From positions 558,001 through 622,000 of the forward strand of contig LATX02000176.1 of NCBI GenBank assembly GCA_001466705.2: 64,000 nt of DNA, read 5' to 3'. The stretch is from Moniliophthora roreri. Its lineage: Eukaryota > Basidiomycota > Agaricomycetes > Agaricales > Marasmiaceae. Each line of letters begins with the position of its first letter. Position 1 is the first letter of the stretch. Position numbers and translations under genes: made by a program. Below the pieces are notes generated by a model. That model saw nothing but the letters and a program-made list of their open reading frames with translations, was not told the DNA's origin and searched no databases. Shown here in pieces: positions 56,065 to 64,000 of the stretch.

Positions 56065-56457
56065 CTGTAACTCATGATCAGCGATGGCAAATGACGACAA
56101 CGACGACGGACACGTACGGCTTAATTACGATGGAAGAGGTTGTGTGGAGGGCTTGTGTGGGGACGCCGGGGTGGCTTATGTCCGTGACTGAGTGCACGTG
56201 AAACTTTACAGTTTCAAGAATAAGGTTTGCGGGAATAGCCGAAGATACTCGATGCGGTCACCCAGGAATCAGGATGGCAACCGTCAACACTCCGTCGACG
56301 CTTTCAACTTCAAACTGAATCATTCAAGTTTCGACATGACTAGATCAACGACTCACAGGCTGATATGTGCCCTGCACAGTGTGACAACTTTCAATACCCC
56401 TGATCTGTGTGGTATCTGACTGGCCTGCCTCAGATGCATAAACCCAGGGGAACCTCA

Positions 56458-56498
56458 GAGAGGCCGAGAATCCTGAGTCTCAAGATTCTCAGCCTCTC
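56458..56498. repeat. imperfect 15-bp inverted repeat
   Basis: GAGAGGCCGAGAATC and GATTCTCAGCCTCTC pair at 14 of 15 positions around an 11-base loop. It lies at the border into the CpG-poor block. No gene function seen. Confidence 0.7.
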
Positions 56499-57548
56499 AA
56501 ATCAGAACTATGACTATTCTTTGAAAGCTATGTTGCTCCTTGGTGTGTCAAAATTGAAGCTGCACATTGCATGCTATGCTATTTTCTGGAGTGCTCTCAC
56601 TTGTTCTCATCATGTTGTACTAAAGTTGTGACAGAAGAAAAGGACTAGTCTCTCTACCCCTAGTCCTGCTGACAGCTTCATACAAATAAATCTTTGACTG
56701 GAAATGGGAACAAATTGCTTTTGGTCTTTTGAGAATTGGAATTTCCAGCATTCCTTCACACCATGTAAATTATTATTTCTTATTTCAGCATTTGTCAATT
56801 TCTTGATTCTTTGAATAGGCAAGAGCATCATATTTCAAATATACCAATAGACCTGAAGCAGAGTAAGTTGTTTGTCATCTCAAAGCAAGAAGTTGGAATT
56901 CTACCAGATACCTGCAGATCCTCTGCAGTTCTGTCTACCCCATCACTATTTGTCATGGAACACAATTTAAATTTCAAACTCAATCCATGTAAGACTTTCC
57001 ATCCAATCACATTCATCATAGAATTGGCAATTATGCCTTCCTTATAGAAGCTCTGTAGAAAATCATTTGTTGTTTCAAATCAGATCTATCACACAATTTC
57101 AACAAGCTTTGGAAGGTCAGCATTGCTATTTGTCATTCTTTGAGGTAGATGTAATTCCTACTGGCAATTTCAGGTTGCTGTATTTTTCATTTCATTGCTA
57201 AAGCAGTAAAGGATGTCAGACTTGACCAAAACTAACTTCTGAAATTTCAACATCTCTGAATTTGTATATCATCTTTTGTTCAATGGCAAGCATTGTATCA
57301 TGTCCAGTAAGTACTTAAATGATAGTGACTTTGTTCCTTTTGCTTCCCAACACAGTTGCTTTAGAATCCTTCACAATGCCATCTTACCTTAGTATAACAG
57401 CCAGAGACATTCTGAACCAATCTGACCAACTTCAGGATGTGCTACTTTTCCCAATCAGATGGCCTTCCATCAGTCAGCTATTTTTATTTTTCCATGGACA
57501 CAAAACACTTTCTTGGCACAGCAATGGACCTTGATGGTCTAGCACTGT
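56499..57548. other. CpG-poor DNA, no gene supported
   Basis: AT-rich with short frames. A frame at about 57319-57534 reads QLQDVLLFPIRWPS, which may belong to the coding remnant that follows. Confidence 0.4.
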
Positions 57549-58550
57549 AGCAGTCCTAGCAACTGTAAAGAATGCTCCTGGTCAACCAATTGATAAGTAT
57601 GAGGTATATATAGGATACATGTCCACAGATTTCAGGCTAATGACAATGAATGATCAGATACCATTTGTAAAATTGTTAGCCAGGATTGAACTTGGTCTAT
57701 TTGCCAAATATGAAAATGACAAAGAACTTGCAGTAGCACTGCAAAATGCTTCTATACTGTTTAGATGGCCAGCTTAGCATTCAGTGGCAGTAGAATTGTA
57801 TGATGCATTGAGTTTTAGAAATGTTCTGAGTAACAAGCAAAGTCATTGATAGTACATGTGCTGACCCATAACTTTGATTAGGTGCCTAGGACTATTTGGG
57901 TGCAGCACAATGACCATGCAACTCTGTATGTGACAGTTACAGAGCACACCAAGGTATGAATCACTCTGCCTTGTGCTGTACTTGTCTAGTTAACTTGGTT
58001 TTCACAAGATCTACTTGAACAATCACCTTGTCAATCCAATAATGATAACAAATGGCAGCTTCATCCTGGCTGAATGTCAGCTACACAAGGTGTAGAATGT
58101 TGAAGTAGCTGGGAACTTGTTCAATTATGTGGGTGTCATGGTTGTGTTATACCAAATGAAGTGGGCTCAATGATTTGCAGTCTCTGATCATGGAGATTAT
58201 TAAGGCTACTATTTGACCCCCATCATGCTTTATAATCTAATTCAAACTGCAATGTGACAGAACTGTATTGGGTACCAGGCATTGTCTCTATTGTCTCTAT
58301 GCCTGCATTAGTGGGAGTCTAGTGGAATTGAGAGATAGCTCTATGGCTATAACAGCTTCCTTACATGTGATATGTGTGTACTATTGATATTGTGATAAAT
58401 ATGTTTTCTCTTATGCAGGATTTTTTGCCCTGAGAATTGCAATTTGACTACCAGCACAAGCTAAGTGCTCAACTGCAGTACTAGAGTGGGCACAAAAAGA
58501 GGAACCCAGAAGGACTGTTTTACTATTTAGAACAATTGCAGTAAGTTCCC
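57549..58550 (+). pseudogene. decayed coding remnant of unknown family
   Basis: Plus-strand blocks read like protein: APGQPIDKYEVYIGYMSTDF, IPFVKLLARIELGLFAKY, ELAVALQNASILFRWPA then a stop, and further on TIWVQHNDHATLYVTVTEHT, YLNNHLVNPIMITNGSFILA and AVLEWAQKEEPRRTVLLFRT. Stops and gaps separate them; some gaps could be introns (GT/AG borders exist at 57950-58010). I cannot name the family. Confidence 0.45.
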
Positions 58551-59871
58551 ATAGCCTTCCAGTCAAGATTCTGCTTGAGATATACTGATCCAGTTGTCAG
58601 CTGGTGAATCTTTAAGTAGTGGTAATGGTCAGAAGAAAAAACCTGTCACTTGTGGCAATATGGCCCCTCCGTTGTTGGGTACCATCCACCTGCTTCAGGC
58701 ATTTGACTTTGTAGTCCTACATAGTAAGTAGAACTTGTTACCAAATCTTTGCCTGTCTAACAAGTACAATATTGTAAGATGCTCACTGTCAAGCCTTGCT
58801 CCAATCAATTATGAATGCATGGACCCTGTGTCTTCTGTGGTTCTTTGAATTTCACCAATTGATAAATCATGAAAGACAGCTTAACACAGTACTGTTAGCC
58901 TGGACTACTTATTCTTTCTATGTATTCTGAATTCCTTCTCCATTACACCATAGCTATAGCTCATAAAATAAACTGCAACCACTTTGGTTCCCACCCAATG
59001 TAGCTGATTAGCTGCAAAAACTGCTCTTTTTGAGTGCACTCTGGTTGCTCCTAAATCAACTCCCTCCCCAGTCACACCTTTCAACCTCTGCCTGAGTCCC
59101 TCAAAATTCCTCCCCAGAGCTTTGTCATCATTGCTACAGGTACCTTCAGATTGTCATTTATGTAGAAGGAAAAATTAGGTGCATCTCATATCTTTTGACA
59201 TTTTCTCTATCACTAAATATATGTGTCTACTAGATCTTGACACTTATTATTATTAATTGTCCCTATGCTTTGCTTCTCAATGTTCATTGTGGCTCTTATA
59301 TCCTACAATGACTAGCATAAATGGAAATTTTTCATCTGGCTCTAAAACTACCTAAACCAAAATATTAACAACCAACAATTTGCCTTCTCACTTTGTCAGT
59401 TATTGTTGCAGCATACCATTCTTTAAATATGTGTTCAATCTGCCTTTGTTGCCTTTCTGCATGTTCATTATGGACTGGTGCCCTTGGAGTAGCTTTTGGC
59501 CTCATATCACATGCCTCATGGACTGTGAACACTCAAAGCCCAGGAATATGCAAATCCAGATATAAGGGATGTGTTTAATTGGACATTGCTTTAACAATGT
59601 AGGAATAACAAACATCACACAAAATGACAAATTGGTGCATCCAGTTACATGAGAAATTAATGACCAAAACTCACCTGTGCCTGGTATTAGGTAGATAGAA
59701 CCCTAGTCAAACTGGTAATGATTAGTTTTGAAAGATGTAACCTTTGTGAGATTAGTACTTACCAGTTTTGGGGGGATATAAGTAGTTTAGTGGTGGTTAT
59801 AACCACCCATCACCAGTTCACTATCACATGAGTGTAGACTCCTGCAATCAGTTGTATATACTTGGCTCAAT
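58551..59871. other. CpG-poor DNA, no gene
   Basis: No recognisable coding or element structure. Short hydrophobic frames at 59380-59578 have no motif. Confidence 0.45.
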
Positions 59872-60200
59872 TTTGAACTCTGCCTTTTCTCTCTTTCTTT
59901 TGTACCACCACCATCTCCTCTTGCCATAGTTCTTTGCCTCTTGTCACTGTCTTTTGCCCCCACCATTGTTGCTGTCCTCTCACTGTCATTGTCACCCTCT
60001 TGCCATCCCCTCACTGTTATTGTCTCCATCATTGTCTCCCTCTCACTCTCTAGTTGTTGTCACCATCTCCCTGCCACTGTTGTTGTTACCATCTCCCTCT
60101 AGCTGTCACCATCATCTCTTGTAGTTGCTGTTGTCTTTCTCTTCCCCTCACTACATCTCTGCTCATTATTATCATTCCCCTCTTGTTATCATTATTGCAG
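59872..60200. repeat. TC-rich degenerate microsatellite-like tract
   Basis: About 330 bases with C/T strongly over-represented on plus, made of imperfect repeats of CTCTCACTGTCATTGTC, CCATCTCCCT and TGTTGTT words. No regular period, so replication slippage with later mutation is likely. Confidence 0.75.
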
Positions 60201-60481
60201 TAGCAGGTGAGTCCTGGGTGGATGACAGACTATTATGGTATGTTTTTCTTTTCTTTTTCACCACAATTTATACTAACTGTCTGCCATTCTAGAATTGATC
60301 AACTCCAATTCAACAGTGTCTTTAAGATGTACTGGCAAGCCATGTCTGTATCAGTGTCTATAAATGCTGAACCACTCCAATACAGAGACAGCATATATCT
60401 TGATTACATCAACACTCAGTTGCTAGTGAGTCTTGAGATTCCTTTGAGCATACATAAACTGATTTTGCTTGAGACAGCACT

Positions 60482-60942
60482 TGAGATGTTACTTGGGCAG
60501 CAATGTCAACAGACCAACATGTTGAGAATAGTGTAAGTTTTTAAAGTCAAGTTCAAGTTTGCTCAAGAGCTTCTTGAGGTTCAGAGTTCCTTTGATCATT
60601 GCCAGACACAAGTTTATAGATTTAACTAGGTCAAGCTGAAGAGCTACAATCTAGTACCAGGTGCTTAAATATGTACACCCAATAGCTACATAATGTTCAA
60701 TATGTAAGCAGTAGTATTGGCTAAATATAAGTAATAGTCCAACACAGTCAGCATATAGATATATACATGAGGGGAAATGTTGTTACAAGTGTGAGATGAA
60801 GAAGAGGGCTGGAAATGTGTATAAGTCTGATAGAACAAGAAGCATGAAGAGATGAAGAAGGGNCCCTGGAGATTGGTCCTGAGTGACTCCAGAGAGATAG
60901 AGATCTGATAATGAACTTGTGTTGTAAGAGACAAGAGTAACA
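60482..60942 (-). repeat. LTR copy of the gypsy group, partial or solo
   Basis: Begins TGAGATGTTACTTGGGCAGC, close to the start of element 1 LTRs, and includes ACTAGGTCAAGCTGAAGAGC, GCTTAAATATG and GAAGAAG words in the LTR order. A TAACA at 60938-60942 could be its end, but no target duplication matches, and the part after the ambiguous base N at 60863 diverges. No internal region is attached. Confidence 0.65.
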
Positions 60943-61897
60943 CCTTGAGTGTGTTGTAGCACTTTTCTAAGAGACACTTTACACCAAGAAGGAGCCTTGG
61001 GCACTTGAAGTGTGGTCTGTGTTGGGTATCCGGTTGTGACACACTTAGAGTCTTAGCAAGGGGTGTGCCTGTGCTGAGCTCTTCATAGAAATTGGTCTAG
61101 GACCTTTTCCAGTATGCTGAGTACTGTAGTAGTCTTAAAGAAGTCTTGAACTCCATAGGGTCAGACTATATTGGCTATCAAGTCTTTGTATGGGACTGTA
61201 GCTCTTGTGTTTGTGCTTTGTGCACCATGTTCTTTGTGTTTTGTGTGTATGTTGTGAAATAAACCCATTTTAAAACCCATATATACTCCTTTGGAGGTGA
61301 ACACTACAAAGTAGAACACTTCAATAAGAGAGAATCAACCTAACTAAGAGTTTTGTTGGCATTCTAAGTGCAGCAACTCCGATCACATCAATCCACACTT
61401 GCACAACAACTTGAGATAGAACTTTTGGAGGTTATCTTTTGGGTAGTTTTCCATTAGTCTTATCATAGACAAATTACTGCTACTGTAGGTCTCTTGCACC
61501 AAAAGGCAAGCTCCTCTGGACATGTAAGTTCCTTGCCTCTCCTCATATCCTATCACAGAAAATATGCTAAAACTGTTCATAAGAGTCAAATTAGAGCAGA
61601 AATATGCTATCCAGGACATACAAAAAGGGAGATGTTCCAAAAAAGGCTTGACAAGCAAGGTTGGAGTGAGGTATCAACTCAAACCAGATACAGCAGTTGG
61701 TGACTTGAGCATAAGGAGCAGGTAATGCATGAATGTAAGGGCAACATGTAAGTGATTTATTTCATGGAGTTTGGACTGCTTTCAAGCTGTATGGGAGGTA
61801 CCCTTTTGCCCTTTCAGCCCTTGAAGCTTGACCTGCAGAAAGGCCGGAAATGCCAAAAATGCCGAAAAATGCCGAAAGGCAAATTGTCGGTCTACCG
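60943..61897. other. CpG-poor DNA grading into CpG-containing DNA
   Basis: No gene recognised. At about 61845-61880 a short tandem repeat of AATGCCGAAA occurs (3 copies). Composition shifts to CpG-containing near 61,800. Confidence 0.45.
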
Positions 61898-62776
61898 ATG
61901 ACTCAATCACGCTTTTTAACGCGTTTGTCTTCCTGCTCATCCACAAATCATTCAAACCAACAAACTGGTGTGATTTCACTGACAAATCCTGCTTTGGAAT
62001 CAGATCTCTTGTCTTTGAAAACTCGATACGCAAAAGGGATGGCTTCTTTGGCCAGATTGATGCAACTTGCGGCTGCAGATTTGTAAACTCGTTGGGTTAC
62101 TCAAGGTCTGTTCCCGCATCCGCACCTGCAAAGTCATCCCACTTAAAGTTTCTGCTTTATATCCACAGTGAGACAATATTTCTGAGCATAGGGCCAGTAT
62201 GGAGTGAAAATTTTCCTTACGGGGGAGGATGTCTGATGCGTTGACAAACGGGGTGCCTTGAGTCTGTTAGTGAGCGGAGATACATATCAGACTCTGGAAT
62301 CAGTTGGGAAGAGGATTACTTTTGGGAAAGGAAAAAGTAAGCAGAAAACATGGTATACTCCGTTTAAATAATCAAAAGTATTTACACGACTGACTGCACT
62401 TCATAGCACAGTTATCTCCATACCACCTCAGGCTCACATCTAATCAGAAAAGAATCGAGCGAGACGGAATACTGGATTGAAACATTGGAAGCACGACGAC
62501 AATGACAGCAAGGTTCTCCTGGCGATAACCCAACCTGGCAAGTCCTATGTTCCTCTTCCTCAGAGAGTGTATTTACTTTTTATGGCGAGATGACGCGACT
62601 CATTCTCATTTTTAGAGATCTTGTCAGCTGTCGTTGTCGAATCAACGGCCGTCAAGGAAATATCGCGCCATAAATCCAAACGAGAGAACATGGTGATTCC
62701 CGTCATCGAAATTCCTGCTCAACCATCAAAACAGGACGCCCAATCTGTTGAAGACGAGGAAGATTTGAGAAAATGA
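61898..62776 (+). CDS. possible fungal gene fragment, two exon-like pieces
   Basis: Piece one (61898-62086) opens with ATG and reads NPALESDLLSLKTRYAKGMA and SLARLMQLAAADL, an amphipathic helix, up to a possible donor GTAAAC. Piece two (62616-62776) follows an acceptor TTTTTAG and reads LSAVVVESTAVKEISRHKSK, VIPVIEIPAQPSKQDAQ and an acidic end EDEEDLRK with TGA. Whether the two belong together is not known; no family recognised. Confidence 0.28.
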
Positions 62777-64000
62777 CTGTTTGAATGGGTCAGTACGGCC
62801 AGATTAGGTTTGCAGAGGCGAGTCGATTCACTGGTGAATGCATGAAGGCCCAGAACCTGATTCAACTTCATAGTTTGCTAGCAAATGATCGTGTGGATCC
62901 CTTTGTCACGGTTTAGGATGCACCGACTCCTAATGTGGTTGGAACTGTAACAAATTTGCATTGGTACGGATTTTCTTCCTCCATCATTCATCCAGGCGGT
63001 GATTGACTGTGTAACATTTGTCCCAATCTCACTACATTTACGTCCCTCCTACTCAACGTTTGTTTGATCCAGAAAACATTTTCAGTCGTCCTCGCAGCCC
63101 CAGATCGTGTCTATCCACAGCACATTCTTGTATATCGAGTCCTGTGTGTTATATATTATATCCCACACACTCCTTCCTCTACCGCTGAGGCTACGCCGAT
63201 TCGGGATCTGACAAGGGACTTCGAGGACACTTGGTGCTTGTCATAATATGAGAAGACGTCGGCTCCACAGCGACGGTCCAGGGTGCAACAAGAGGATGCT
63301 GTTGCGTCCTGGCAGAGAATATAGGGAAGCACGACGCAAGGTGAGGCTGAGCATCTTTGATGATAGCTCTCGATGTATGCAAATACAATGCTGAGGAACG
63401 AACTCACAGAATTTTGTGGTTCTTGTTCTGGTCCAGTTCTGTAGACTCCTCGGAAGCAACGACTATAATTCTGTTACGACCCCTCCAATTCTACGTATTT
63501 TGAGCGCTTCTCAAAAGGTACAAATTTCGTAACTTGTAGGTTACCCGACCCCGAATAATCCTATCGTGGAGCGTATCATCGGTTGGCCAAGGCATAACTT
63601 CTCGTTCGTTAGTCCAAGCATCGATGAGACCAGGTTGCGACTATTGTGGCAAGTCTTGATGAATGGCCACATGCGACTGGGGCGACATCCTTTTGAAAGG
63701 CCTTCACCTGATGTCATAGGGTATGGCTCTCGATTTTTGCTCATTGCTTTCCTGAAACATCTCTGATTTAGATTCGATGTTATGCCAACGTTAGCAGAGG
63801 TCCAACACCCGTGTCGGGTTTGGATAAGAACAGGCTCGCTGCAGGCGGAAGCCGGAGCCACCGGGTTTGGGCAAAAGAGGCCCTGTGAGCTACATTGTCT
63901 ACCCAAATTAGTAGTACATCCGGCGCTCGTCCACAGAAAGCCAGAGGCAACCGGGACGATCACCAATTACTGAAACTACGAACAAGGTGGCAATTTCGCG
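62777..64000. other. no gene resolved; weak coding signal at the right edge
   Basis: A plus frame from about 63566 (IGWPRHNFSFVSPSIDETRL, RLLWQVLMNGHMRLGRHPFE) looks protein-like and may be an exon of a gene that runs out of the window. An overlapping 141-codon minus frame is equally open. No motif decides between them. Confidence 0.3.

Noticed and set aside
59787..60032. 81-codon minus frame rich in Thr, Arg and Gly
   Set aside because: It is the translation of the TC-rich simple repeat.
60482..60942. Complete solo LTR with target duplication
   Set aside because: The five bases on either side do not match, so only an LTR fragment or rearranged copy is claimed.
63541..63966. 141-codon minus frame at the right edge as a gene
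   Set aside because: Cys/Ser-rich without pattern and antisense to a more protein-like plus frame; neither could be decided.

Overview
The window is nuclear DNA of a mushroom-forming fungus (Basidiomycota, probably Agaricomycetes). The evidence is dense short introns of about 45-60 bp in every conserved gene, tandem OPT transporters, a multi-exon P450 with the fungal I-helix form A-x-H-T-T-T, and chromodomain Ty3/gypsy retroelements. Two kinds of DNA alternate. CpG-containing islands hold the genes. Long CpG-poor, TpG/CpA-rich blocks (about 5.7-8.0, 15.2-26.9 and 56.5-61.8 kb) hold decayed repeats.

Layout. 0.7-4.7 kb: a complete ITPase (ITPA/HAM1, minus) and an allantoate/nicotinate-type MFS transporter (plus) in divergent arrangement. 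5.5 kb: a perfect 26-bp-arm hairpin. 6.3-7.3 kb: exons of a fungal seven-TM membrane protein inside CpG-poor DNA. 8.0-15.2 kb: a full-length Ty3/gypsy element (minus strand, 437-bp LTRs, perfect 5-bp target duplication) with an extra ORF after pol. 15.2-16.4 kb: tandem repeats. 16.7-24.4 kb: a second, strongly decayed gypsy element of a related family, carrying a nested Tc1 (DD34E) transposon. 24.7-26.5 kb: more tandem repeats and a solo LTR with a perfect 5-bp target duplication.

27.1-36.7 kb: two tandem copies of a head-to-head gene pair, a seven-TM membrane protein (minus) and a cytochrome P450 (plus). About 3.0 kb of the two copies is almost identical (2 differences seen) while the flanks are diverged, and the second P450 has a single nonsense substitution. 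A lone C-terminal exon of the same seven-TM family lies at 37.2 kb. 38.9-46.6 kb: two tandem OPT-superfamily oligopeptide transporters. 47.0 kb: an NTF2-like protein. 49.2-56.1 kb, all minus: an unknown Pro/Ser-rich-tailed protein, a METTL25/RRNAD1-like methyltransferase, a large basidiomycete protein of unknown role, and ribosomal protein eL41 (25 codons, the Lys codon split by an intron). 56.5-61.8 kb: AT-rich repeat DNA with a coding remnant, a TC-rich microsatellite-like tract and another LTR. 61.9-64 kb: CpG-containing DNA with weak gene fragments.

The main points for follow-up are these: (1) both gypsy elements have a primer binding site complementary to the predicted 5' end of their own RNA, as in Tf1-type self-priming; (2) both carry an accessory ORF between the chromodomain and the 3' LTR; (3) the seven-TM/P450 pair is duplicated with a sharp-edged near-identical tract; (4) four loci of one seven-TM family lie in 31 kb.
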